From positions 1-22,139 of the IMG/VR virus record IMGVR_UViG_3300035389_000041: a stretch of 22,139 nt of DNA. One strand, 5' to 3'. The position numbers and the translations under genes were made by a program. The notes beneath the pieces are model-generated. The model searched no databases and was not told where the DNA came from. It saw nothing but the letters and a program-made list of their open reading frames with translations. This document shows, one piece after another, positions 14,860 through 22,139 of this stretch. The first letter of the stretch is position 1. Every line of letters begins with the position of its first letter. The DNA is from a virus.

Positions 14860-15300
14860 TTATGATCTCCTCTCATTTTTTGTTATTGTTGTAAAAGCTG
14901 TAAAAGCTTTTTCTTTTGCAGTTGATAATGTTGTATTATCAATTGATTCTAAATCTGATATATCATCAATTTCATCAAGAGATGTAGTTGATAAAAATAA
15001 TTCTGTTAAACAGTCCATATACCCACTTATATAAGTTGTTGTCTTATCGTCTGATGAACCATTAATAAAACATCCAATACAAATTTTAATTTTATGGTTT
15101 ACAAGTCTTACACTTTCATTTTCAGTTGATCGCTCAACAGGATAGAATAAAATAGCAGGTTTCCTTAATCCATTATTTAAATAATCGGTTGCAACAGAAC
15201 ATGTTTTTATTGGTGGTAAATTTCTTGAAGCAAGAAGGGGTGGAAGTTCCCTTTCAACAAATTCTTTGATTTTATTTACTAAGTCAAATTGATTAATCAT
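14860..15300 (-). CDS. Putative tail terminator / minor tail protein
   Basis: The 146-residue protein has an N-terminal helix (FDLVNKIKEFVERELPPLL) and a following beta part (KPAILFYPVERST, HKIKICIGCFING), the pattern of lambda gpU/HK97 tail terminator proteins, which cap the tail tube and join it to the head. The gene overlaps the end of the gp10-like gene by 8 bp and is followed after 2 bp by the tube gene. The position is as expected for a terminator. No catalytic motif. Identity inferred from order and secondary structure. Confidence 0.6.
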   Translation of the reverse strand: MINQFDLVNKIKEFVERELPPLLASRNLPPIKTCSVATDYLNNGLRKPAILFYPVERSTENESVRLVNHKIKICIGCFINGSSDDKTTTYISGYMDCLTELFLSTTSLDEIDDISDLESIDNTTLSTAKEKAFTAFTTITKNERRS

Positions 15301-15787
15301 TTAAAGCCTTCTTGTACATATTTTCTTTAATTGCTTGCAGTGCTGCTTCTTCTCCAACTCCTGAATCCCTCATTTTTCGAACAGTATCAAAAAACCATGG
15401 TCTTGGTTGAATTACAATTTCACCTCTTGAAATAAAATTAGTACTAGAGTGAGAATTATTAATTGAACTTAAAGCTGTTTTGTCTTTAGGTTTTATTATG
15501 GCTCCGTTATATTCGTAAATAGATGATAATTGGCCACCTTTTAAATATTTGTTTCTTGCTTTTGGTCCACCTTTATAAAAAATGGATTTATTATATTTAC
15601 CTGTATTTATAGGAAATAGTCTTGCATTAACTTTTCTAGCTCCAGCCTTATAATAAAGAGCTATCATTGACGTTACTTGAGGAACTAATACTTTATCACT
15701 TCCTGCATCTTTGAGCATTTTTGTGACGTTTTCTTCACAAACAACTTTTTCGCCTTTTGCTAATCTTGTTTTGTATTTTCTACTCAT
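15293..15787 (-). CDS. HK97 gp10-like head-tail joining protein
   Basis: The 164-residue basic protein has the HK97 gp10 pattern: an N-terminal helix, then KAGARKVNARLFPINTGKYNKSI ('P..TG.L..SI'-like), a beta segment around IYEYNGAIIKPK, and RPWFFDTVRKMRDSG near the C-terminus, matching the conserved 'RPFL/F..a' motif. Proteins of this family (TIGR01725/PF04883) act at the head-tail interface or in tail completion. It starts with ATG after AGGG and ends inside the next gene by 8 bp. Confidence 0.75.
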   Translation of the reverse strand: MSRKYKTRLAKGEKVVCEENVTKMLKDAGSDKVLVPQVTSMIALYYKAGARKVNARLFPINTGKYNKSIFYKGGPKARNKYLKGGQLSSIYEYNGAIIKPKDKTALSSINNSHSSTNFISRGEIVIQPRPWFFDTVRKMRDSGVGEEAALQAIKENMYKKALND

Positions 15788-15789
15788 AA

Positions 15790-16338
15790 TTAAACCCTAT
15801 CAAATCTAAGTCGGTCTAAAGATTGCTTTGTTTCAAATGACATTTCAAAATCATATTGAATATTTGTTCCTTCAGGGGAAGTTCTATTTTTAATTCCAAA
15901 AGCTCTATCTCTCATTTTGTCATAGTTACTAGATATTAATTCAAGTAAAGCTTGTTTTATGATTGTTGGTAGAGTTGTTTCTGTAAAACCTGCAGTATAT
16001 TTAATTTGAATAACATCTTCACCAGAAAGAGGGATTTCATAAAATTTTATCATTCCATTATCTTTATTAAGTTTATATTTTGAAGGATTAATTAATGATG
16101 AATCATTAAAAGCTCTTGCCTTATTAAAATATATATTTGCATCTAAAATTGGAGCATTTGAAAGGAAAATGAATCTTGAACCCCCATTCGCTAATTCAAT
16201 TCTTTCCATTTGTTCCAATTCTCTATCCAATACACTTTCAACCTTGGCGATTGATAAAAGGATTAAATCATTGATAAAATCATCTTCATCATCATCAAAA
16301 TCAAATTTGTTTTTTACATATTCAATAGGCAAGAGCAT
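15790..16338 (-). CDS. Head-tail connector protein (gp6-like)
   Basis: The 182-residue protein begins LLPIEYVKNKFDFDDDEDD, then a helical region (FINDLILLSIAKVESVLDREL) and a beta region with VIQIKYTAGF, the hallmark 'i.Y.AG' of the HK97 gp6/SPP1 gp15 connector family (PF05135-type). About 12 such subunits form the ring under the portal that seals the DNA. RBS AAAGGA is 7 bp before the ATG. A 2-bp gap separates it from the gp10-like gene. Confidence 0.8.
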   Translation of the reverse strand: MLLPIEYVKNKFDFDDDEDDFINDLILLSIAKVESVLDRELEQMERIELANGGSRFIFLSNAPILDANIYFNKARAFNDSSLINPSKYKLNKDNGMIKFYEIPLSGEDVIQIKYTAGFTETTLPTIIKQALLELISSNYDKMRDRAFGIKNRTSPEGTNIQYDFEMSFETKQSLDRLRFDRV

Positions 16339-16350
16339 AAATTTATTCCT

Positions 16351-16746
16351 TTAACAATATATGGGAAGCTGTAAAATTCCCAAGGTAAAAAATTTGAGGT
16401 TATCTTCAAATGTACCTTTTTTACTTTTTACGAATCGAATATATTTTTTATCACCAAGATAAGAATATTTTCGAATTTGATTTTCTTTGATTACTTTATT
16501 TACTAAATATTTTATTTCATCTCCACCTATTTGGGTTATAGGTACTCTTTCCCATTTCTTTCCATCATCAGAATGTTCTAAAGAAGAAGAAAGATAGTTG
16601 GTAGGGCTATAAACACCCTCATAGATGAAATCAATAAAAGAGAGGGCAAAATAATCAGTTCTATCAATCGTAACTGGTTGTTGATTATCATTAACAGTAG
16701 AATCATAAGAAGAAACTACCTTCATGCGATTTGCTAATTCTTTCAT
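16351..16746 (-). CDS. Small conserved head protein following the capsid gene
   Basis: I take the start at the ATG overlapping the capsid stop (TAATG at 16744-16748), giving 131 residues. An earlier in-frame start inside the capsid gene (16809) is possible but has no ribosome site. The sequence has the pattern of a widespread beta-rich protein next to HK97-type capsid genes: SSLEHSDDGKKWERVP, then YSYLGDKKYIRFV and a C-terminal ILQLPIYC strand (compare 'EHSDDG...Y.GgkRYiR'). The exact role is not established; capsid decoration or head-fiber functions are plausible. Translation is probably coupled to the capsid gene. Confidence 0.65.
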   Translation of the reverse strand: MKELANRMKVVSSYDSTVNDNQQPVTIDRTDYFALSFIDFIYEGVYSPTNYLSSSLEHSDDGKKWERVPITQIGGDEIKYLVNKVIKENQIRKYSYLGDKKYIRFVKSKKGTFEDNLKFFTLGILQLPIYC

Positions 16747-17885
16747 TATACTTTTGCAACTCCCTTGATTCCAATAATTGCCCAGAAATTTCTTAAACCA
16801 CCGCCCCAACGTTGTTCATTATAAAATTGAGTAAACCCTTTGTGAGTTATTGAATCTCGGATGATTGTTGCTTTTTTGTGTCTGATAGGTTGATAAGCTT
16901 TTGAACCCATCAATAAGCAAAATACATCACCAGAGGATATATCAGGCATATTTTCATCAATTTTTACAGTGACTCCACAAAAAGTACTTGGAGAATCTTT
17001 AACTAGTCCATCTTGATCTTTCCAAAGAGGATTGCCATTAGCATCTTCAAGTCCATCAAGAATACCTGCAGTAGTTGAATTCATTATCCAATGTGCTTTT
17101 TTCAAATAGCCTGATTTAATGCATCTTTTTGCTTGTCTAAAAATCTTCCATTGTGATTTAACAGGTAAAGCACCTGCAACACCTGTTGGATAAAATCCAA
17201 GTTTTCCAAATTCAAGTTCTGATTTTTTTACAACTTGCTTTTGTGTATATGATAAAATTCCTTTAGGTCCTTTTGTTCCGTCACCATCAATAAAATCTTT
17301 TGCTAAAAGTCCACCAAGAGCTTCACCAACTCCTGAAGTAATTTCAGATGCTAGATTTTCATCATTATCATCAAGCAAGGAATTTGAAACTTCGGGATCT
17401 GCATATACAGCACCAAGTGGAATATCTATATTTTGATATTTTGCAGTGCCTGTTGTGGTTCTATCTTCTGTTTCTCCAACATGGCCTGCAGAATAGCCTT
17501 CAGTTCGAACATGATAAGAGACTTTATCAGTAGAAGTAGTTCTAAGTTGTGAAATTTCAAGAATAGCAGAATTTTCAGCAACATCTTTATCTATACCAGA
17601 TTGAACATCTATTGGAATTAAAACGCCACCGTCATTAGTTCCTGATTCTGTTAAAGTATCAGATATTTCACCTTTCCTTGCAAAAGCTGCAAAACTGGAA
17701 ATATTATTTGTAGTAGGTACAGGACCATTTCCTCTTGCTTGATTTTCTAGTTGTTGTTTTTCAAGATTTTCGAATTTACTTGTTAAAGTTTTAATTTCAT
17801 TTTGCAAAGCAGTAACTTCATCTTTATTGTTATTTTTCTCTGCTTGAGCTGTTAAAGCTTCTATCTTTTTTAATAATTCGTCCAT
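16746..17885 (-). CDS. Major capsid protein, HK97 fold
   Basis: The 379-residue precursor has an N-terminal coiled-coil scaffold-like part (residues 1-50, Lys/Glu/Gln rich), a linker around 50-65, then the capsid body from about residue 65 (SSFAAFARKGE, then TESGTNDGGVLIPIDVQ, a typical HK97-family signature). The adjacent protease should remove the N-terminal delta-like segment during maturation. The body is about 310 residues, normal for the family (PF05065). The start follows AAGGAGA by 8 bp. The gene sits between the protease and the small head protein, and its stop overlaps the next start by one base. Confidence 0.92.
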   Translation of the reverse strand: MDELLKKIEALTAQAEKNNNKDEVTALQNEIKTLTSKFENLEKQQLENQARGNGPVPTTNNISSFAAFARKGEISDTLTESGTNDGGVLIPIDVQSGIDKDVAENSAILEISQLRTTSTDKVSYHVRTEGYSAGHVGETEDRTTTGTAKYQNIDIPLGAVYADPEVSNSLLDDNDENLASEITSGVGEALGGLLAKDFIDGDGTKGPKGILSYTQKQVVKKSELEFGKLGFYPTGVAGALPVKSQWKIFRQAKRCIKSGYLKKAHWIMNSTTAGILDGLEDANGNPLWKDQDGLVKDSPSTFCGVTVKIDENMPDISSGDVFCLLMGSKAYQPIRHKKATIIRDSITHKGFTQFYNEQRWGGGLRNFWAIIGIKGVAKV

Positions 17886-17897
17886 ATACTTTTCTCC

Positions 17898-18677
17898 TTA
17901 CAGTTTAATTTTCTCTAAAGCTTTAAGAGCTTTAGTATAGTCAGTTGTGGTATTATCTTTTTCAAAATAATCTTTTATTTGTTCTTCGTTATATCCGTCC
18001 TTTTGTAAAAGGGCAGTTAATGAAACTTTGCTAATATCTTCTTTCTGAATTAAGTTTTTTGGTATATTTTTGTAATTATTCTTTTTAACTAAATAAGAAG
18101 AAATTGATGCTGTTGCTTTTGATTCTGATTTTTCAGTACAAAATCCTTTTTCAATAGCTTCATCTGAACCTAGCCATGTTTCTTTTTCTAATAAAGTTTT
18201 AATTTCATTTTCTGAAAGATTTGTAGCTTTTTTGTATATTTCAATCATTTCATTTTCAACAGTTTCAAGAATTTCAATTTCTTTAGAAAAGTCTTCACGA
18301 TTGCCCCTACAAAATGATGCAGGAAGATGAACCATAATTACACCACCGTCATAAATAATACGTTTATCACAAGCCATCATAAGATAGGATGCAGCAGATG
18401 CAGCCATTCCTGTAATATGCATTATTTTGTTTTTTGCTGGATGTCTTTTTATAGCGTTATAAATTACATTTGCATCAAAAACAGAACCACCAGGACTATT
18501 AACCCAGAAGTTAATAGTTTCAACATTTAAGGCCATTAAATCTTTTGTAAATTGTTCACCAGAAATTCCTGATTCATCCCAATAATCTCTTCCTATTTGA
18601 TCCATGATATAAATATCTGCTTGAGATTCGGATTCTGCTTTGTTCTTAATTGAATACCATTGTTTATTATTTTTCAT
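17898..18677 (-). CDS. ClpP-type prohead maturation protease
   Basis: The 259-residue serine protease shows the ClpP fold: oxyanion motif NSPGGS (60-65), nucleophile Ser94 in GMAASAASYLMM, and His117 in VMVHLP. The SDEAIEKGF segment near residue 170 is typical of the C-terminal part. It cleaves the scaffold segment of the capsid protein after shell assembly. The C-terminal 60 residues, rich in Lys/Glu, may be a scaffold or targeting tail. The gene overlaps the portal end by 11 bp, with GAGG 6 bp before the ATG. The capsid gene follows after 12 bp. Confidence 0.9.
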   Translation of the reverse strand: MKNNKQWYSIKNKAESESQADIYIMDQIGRDYWDESGISGEQFTKDLMALNVETINFWVNSPGGSVFDANVIYNAIKRHPAKNKIMHITGMAASAASYLMMACDKRIIYDGGVIMVHLPASFCRGNREDFSKEIEILETVENEMIEIYKKATNLSENEIKTLLEKETWLGSDEAIEKGFCTEKSESKATASISSYLVKKNNYKNIPKNLIQKEDISKVSLTALLQKDGYNEEQIKDYFEKDNTTTDYTKALKALEKIKL

Positions 18678-19830
18678 TTTTATCCTCTTTTTCGCCTAAA
18701 GTCCTCATATTTAAAGGTGTTAAATAATCATCTCCTCCCACAATTGGATTGTAATTTTCTTTTTCTCTTACTTCATTCCTTGATAAGAATCCTGCATTAC
18801 GGCCAATATTGTATGCGGAATATCTACTTGCTATATTTCCACGTTCCAAGGCATCCATATTGAATTTACAATAATAAGATTCTCCAAATTGTGGTTTTAC
18901 TATTTGTTGAGTAAAAGCATCCTCAATTCTTACACACCAAGGGGATAGCGTGTATTTTGTGAATTGAAGTGCTTGGTTTTCTATATTTGAAAAAGTAGCA
19001 TTATCAAGAATTCCAACCATATGGGGTGGAACTCTGAATAATCCACAGATTTCTGCATCTGTTTTTTTTGTTGTTTCAAGATATTGTGCATCAATATTTG
19101 ATACTGAAAGAGGGTGGAAGGTTTTTCCATTATCTAAAATTGCAGTTTTACCAGCATTTTGAGAGCCACTAAAAGTTTCATTCCACATTGTTTTAAAACG
19201 CTCAAAAGTTTCTTGAGTCATTTTGCCTTGAGTTTCAATTATTCCTGATAATCTGGCACCATTTTTGAAAAAATTAGAAGAATATTCTTTTAAAGAAGAT
19301 GCAAATTTTAAAGTATCGGCTTGGGATGAAATTATACTTTTGCCACCATGACTTTTAATATAGAAAATATTGTTTTTTGAATAAGCTTTATTCTTATAAG
19401 TAAAGGTTGGAACCCAATCTGTTACAACAGTATTTACAGAATCAGGTTCCAACCAAAGTAATTGTTTTGTATCAATTCCAATTTTATTTTTAATAGCATA
19501 GAAATTTCCACGTAGTGCAAGATGCCAAACCATTCTTTCTAAAAAATCAAATTTAGAATCTTCTTCATTAGGTGATTTTATTAATTTTGTAAAATCGTTA
19601 TATACTTTTTCTTTTGAACCATCTTTATTAATTTTATAAAGATGAAGTGGTAAAGTAGCTATTGATTCCCCTAAAACATTTACACAAGCATATACGGCAA
19701 ATAGTTTTTTAGAACCTGCTTCAGACATTACATTTGTCGAAAGATATTGTTCAAAAAAGCTATTTAATGATAATGCTTCTGATGAATTAGAAATATTCTT
19801 TTTGTTTTTAAATGGGTTTAAACTTCTCAT
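18667..19830 (-). CDS. Portal protein (HK97 family)
   Basis: The 387-residue protein forms the 12-fold ring through which DNA enters and leaves the head. It has the family pattern: VYACVNVLGESIATLPLHLY near residues 47-66, FLERMVWHLALRGNFYA near 97-113 and, further on, FRVPPHMVGILDNATFSN (the conserved 'FgVPp..lg' motif). Length is normal for TIGR01537. The ATG overlaps the large terminase stop (ATGA). Both ends overlap neighbours, so it is translationally coupled. Confidence 0.92.
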   Translation of the reverse strand: MRSLNPFKNKKNISNSSEALSLNSFFEQYLSTNVMSEAGSKKLFAVYACVNVLGESIATLPLHLYKINKDGSKEKVYNDFTKLIKSPNEEDSKFDFLERMVWHLALRGNFYAIKNKIGIDTKQLLWLEPDSVNTVVTDWVPTFTYKNKAYSKNNIFYIKSHGGKSIISSQADTLKFASSLKEYSSNFFKNGARLSGIIETQGKMTQETFERFKTMWNETFSGSQNAGKTAILDNGKTFHPLSVSNIDAQYLETTKKTDAEICGLFRVPPHMVGILDNATFSNIENQALQFTKYTLSPWCVRIEDAFTQQIVKPQFGESYYCKFNMDALERGNIASRYSAYNIGRNAGFLSRNEVREKENYNPIVGGDDYLTPLNMRTLGEKEDKNEK

Positions 19831-21524
19831 ACTGAATATAGCATACCATCTTCATCATTATCATCAAGCGCTCCCGTTATTCCGAAAGGGGCATAGCCTT
19901 CAATGAGTCCAATAACGCCATCTATGCGCTTTGTAGTGCCTTTTATCTTTCTTTTTGAAGGTTTAATATTACCTGCTGGATCAGTCTCTATTTCAACATT
20001 AGATATGTTCCAAGATAAAACAGGATTTCCATTATGACGAATATCTTTTGAACGTATTGCAATCTCAATTGCCTTAGATGCTGGAGACATAGATTTATAG
20101 CCTTGACCAAATTCAATCATATTTACATCCTTAGCTTGTAAGTGTGAAACCAAAGTTGTAGCATTCCATGGATCATATAAAATTGATAGTAAGTCTAAAT
20201 TGTATGATCTAACTTTATCAAGAATAAATAATTCAATATAATCTTGATCAACTACATTTCCAGAAGTTAATTCAATCCATCCTTGTTTTGCCCAAACATC
20301 GTATGGAACATGGTCTTGTTTTGCTTTTTGGACAACAATTTCTTTTGGCATATAAAAAACAGGAATTACAAGTGCAGGTTCTGTTTCATTAAGTGGAGGA
20401 AATACAAATACTGTAGTTGTTAGATCTATCCTTTGAGATAAATCAACACCTACATAACACTTTCTTCCTATTACATCATCAAATGAAAATTTCTTATATA
20501 ATGCATCCCAAGATTTTGCATCAATCCAAGTGTTTGGAGCATCAACCCATAAGTTAAAATTCTTTGTTAAAATAAGAGACTGTTTTCTTGGTTGTGATAA
20601 GGCTTCTTTGATTCTGTCTTTTATAAATTTTGGGTAAATTGAAATACCATAATTAGGATTTGCTTTAATTGCATTTTTTTCATCTGCCCAATCATCATCT
20701 TCATCTAGTTCTGCTATAAAATAAAAAGAACCTTCTCCATCAAGAATGTTATTTAAAACTTTTATTGCTTCGTCTCTTTCTTCGGTGTAACAAGGTCCTT
20801 GAAGATTAGTTCCAGCAGTTGTTGTAATTATGATAAGAGGTTGAGATCTTGCACCCATACCAGATTTAAGGACCTCTAGCATTTCATTTGTCTTGTGAGC
20901 ATGATATTCATCAATCCCAGCACCTGATGGATTTAAACCATCTTCAGTATCACTATCAGCGCCAAGAGGTTTAATGAAGGAATATAGTTCTTTAATTATT
21001 ATTGTTGAAGTTGACGGATAGAATTTAACCATCCTTTTTAAATCAGAATTCTTTTTAATAAAAGCTTCCATCTGTTTCCACATGATTTTAGCTTGGTCTT
21101 TTTTTGTAGCTGCGCAATAAATTTCTGTTCCTGGTTCTCCATCTAAAAAAAACTGTGAAACTAGCATTGCAGCAGCTAAAGCAGTTTTTCCATTTTTTCT
21201 TGCAACTTCAATATATACTTTTGTAAATCTTCTGTAGCCTGTATCTTTTGAAATCCAACCAAAAGTTGAGGCTACAATAAACTGTTGCCAAGGTTGCAAA
21301 AGGAATTTTTCATGTTTTAAGGCCCATATTCCTTTTGTATGTTCTAATAATGAAATGAATGAAATTGCTTTATTTGCTTTTTTGATATCAAAGGTCCATT
21401 CCCAATCTTTATTTTTTAAATCCTTTTGGTGTCTAATGCATGCTTGCTTAACTAAATTACTAGCTATTATTTTGCCACTAATAACATCTTTAACATATTC
21501 ATTGTAAGTAAATTCTAATTCCAT
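19827..21524 (-). CDS. Terminase large subunit
   Basis: The protein (565 residues from the ATG at 21524) is the ATPase-nuclease motor for DNA packaging. Visible features are a Walker A variant ARKNGKT (about 108-114), a Walker B AGIDEYH (Asp205/Glu206), a coupling motif IIITTTAGT (231-239), and a RuvC-like nuclease with Asp361 (VGVDLSQRIDLT), Asp451 (ILYDPWN) and Asp535 (RIDGVIGL). This matches the Terminase_1 type of HK97-like phages. A TTG codon 3 bp upstream is in frame, but ATG gives the usual TGATG coupling with the small subunit. Its end overlaps the portal gene by 4 bp. Confidence 0.95.
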   Translation of the reverse strand: MELEFTYNEYVKDVISGKIIASNLVKQACIRHQKDLKNKDWEWTFDIKKANKAISFISLLEHTKGIWALKHEKFLLQPWQQFIVASTFGWISKDTGYRRFTKVYIEVARKNGKTALAAAMLVSQFFLDGEPGTEIYCAATKKDQAKIMWKQMEAFIKKNSDLKRMVKFYPSTSTIIIKELYSFIKPLGADSDTEDGLNPSGAGIDEYHAHKTNEMLEVLKSGMGARSQPLIIITTTAGTNLQGPCYTEERDEAIKVLNNILDGEGSFYFIAELDEDDDWADEKNAIKANPNYGISIYPKFIKDRIKEALSQPRKQSLILTKNFNLWVDAPNTWIDAKSWDALYKKFSFDDVIGRKCYVGVDLSQRIDLTTTVFVFPPLNETEPALVIPVFYMPKEIVVQKAKQDHVPYDVWAKQGWIELTSGNVVDQDYIELFILDKVRSYNLDLLSILYDPWNATTLVSHLQAKDVNMIEFGQGYKSMSPASKAIEIAIRSKDIRHNGNPVLSWNISNVEIETDPAGNIKPSKRKIKGTTKRIDGVIGLIEGYAPFGITGALDDNDEDGMLYSV

Positions 21525-22015
21525 CAATTACCACTTATTAATTTTTGCATAGGTGATAACTCTGAAGTTTCTTTATTAACTTCAACTCTACTTCTTGAAG
21601 CAGGGGTTAATCCTAATTCTCTGTAGTAAGTAAGCATTTGTTGTTGAGCTTTTTCATAAGTCATTAACTCTGCCATTTCGGAGCGTTTATATTCTCTCTC
21701 TTTCATATATTCTTTTAAACTTCTTTTTTCTTTTTTATCAAAGTCCCAATAAATGGATCTTCTTGAAGTAACCATCATTTCATAAGTAAAAGATGCTTGT
21801 TCTAAAATTGATAAATCAGCTTGAGTTAATACTTTTCCAGAAACTAGAACTTTGTAATTATCCCTCCAAAATTCTTTTCCGTCTTTTGTTAATCCCATTG
21901 GTGGAGGAAGTATATCTGTTAATGAATCAAAGGAAGGTTCTAAATTGTTTTTTCTATATTTATAATCTGTACCTGCAGCTTTTTTTAGAGCCGTAGGTTT
22001 TCTAGGTCTAGCCAT
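21524..22015 (-). CDS. Terminase small subunit (P27 family)
   Basis: The 163-residue DNA-recognition subunit starts MARPRKPTALKKAAGT, the hallmark N-terminus of the P27 family (TIGR01558/PF05119). LTKDGKEFWRDNYKVL and LTQADLSILEQASFTYE follow, as in the family. It binds the packaging site and feeds DNA to the large subunit. The start has AAAGGAG 7 bp upstream. The stop overlaps the large terminase start by one base. No HNH endonuclease gene is seen between it and the right edge, only 124 bp of non-coding DNA. Confidence 0.93.
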   Translation of the reverse strand: MARPRKPTALKKAAGTDYKYRKNNLEPSFDSLTDILPPPMGLTKDGKEFWRDNYKVLVSGKVLTQADLSILEQASFTYEMMVTSRRSIYWDFDKKEKRSLKEYMKEREYKRSEMAELMTYEKAQQQMLTYYRELGLTPASRSRVEVNKETSELSPMQKLISGN

Positions 22016-22063
22016 TGAAAAACTCCTTTAAAATTTTGTTGATTTTACTTAACGTTTGTATCC

Positions 22064-22137
22064 ATGAGAAATCTCATTATGCGAGCGGTTGCGTATACCT
22101 TCATACGCGGTCTATAGAGAAAAAGCCCTAGAGATTT
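22064..22137. other. Candidate cos/packaging site with nested inverted repeats
   Basis: Just upstream of the small terminase gene is a patch clearly richer in G/C than its surroundings (22081-22110). It holds the hairpin GCGTAT/ATACGC (22091-22096 and 22103-22108), nested inside AAATCTC/GAGATTT (22069-22075 and 22131-22137). The separate near-palindrome ATGAGAAATCTCAT is at 22064-22077. Cos sites of HK97-type phages usually lie here and have two-fold symmetric nicking sites, so this role is inferred. Confidence 0.45.
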
Positions 22138-22139
22138 AA

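Noticed and set aside
16747-16809. Longer N-terminus for the small head protein
   Set aside because: It would lie inside the capsid gene without a ribosome site; the TAATG junction gives a better start.
22045-22139. Possible C-terminal end of a gene entering from the right edge on the minus strand
   Set aside because: A frame is open for about 30 codons, but it runs through the inverted repeats, matches nothing I recognise (including HNH nucleases), and is too short to support.

Overview
This window looks like the structural half of a temperate, tailed phage of the HK97-type siphovirus kind, integrated as a prophage in a very AT-rich bacterium. From the right edge leftwards, all on the minus strand, runs a tightly packed late operon: small terminase, large terminase, portal, ClpP-type head protease, major capsid protein, a small head protein, head-tail connector, gp10-like joining protein, putative tail terminator, tail tube, tail-assembly chaperone with a -1 frameshift extension, tape measure, tail-tip/hub protein, an Ig-like tail protein, a long collagen/fiber protein and a small fiber-associated protein. 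Most neighbours overlap or nearly touch (ATGA, TAATG, TGATG junctions) and carry AGGAG-type ribosome binding sites, so they are probably read as one transcript whose promoter lies beyond the right edge. A GC-richer patch with nested inverted repeats just upstream of the small terminase gene is a candidate cos/packaging site.

The left 4.4 kb is the accessory end. Position 5-30 is the 3' end of a tRNA gene (T-arm and acceptor strand, probably tRNA-Arg) without the rest of the tRNA, as expected of the attachment-site half left at the end of an integrated element. Next to it are five 9-bp TTTACATCA-type repeats on an 11-bp pitch, resembling integrase arm-type sites. Between them and the tail operon lie three cargo units, each with its own good promoter: (1) a membrane-anchored coiled-coil protein at 380-1189; (2) a two-gene unit at 1652-2550, an acidic protein with an internal repeat followed by a probable ribbon-helix-helix DNA-binding protein, with a long direct repeat sitting on the promoter; (3) a minus-strand membrane-protein/secreted-protein pair at 2650-4364 with its own promoter and terminator, in which the membrane protein seems to start at an ATT codon and the secreted protein overlaps a second, well-formed reading frame.

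The host is probably Gram-negative: the product of 2650-3345 has a signal peptide, a coiled coil and an outer-membrane-like beta end finishing in Trp. Low GC and strong AGGAGG sites fit Epsilonproteobacteria (Arcobacter-like), AT-rich spirochaetes or fusobacteria; the sequence alone does not decide. Integrase, repressor, replication and endolysin/holin genes are not in the window and should lie to the right.

The most unusual parts are the dual-frame region at 3104-3394, the promoter-embedded repeat ahead of 1652-2550, the ATT start in a stand-alone cargo unit, and the chain of shared modules across three consecutive tail-tip genes.
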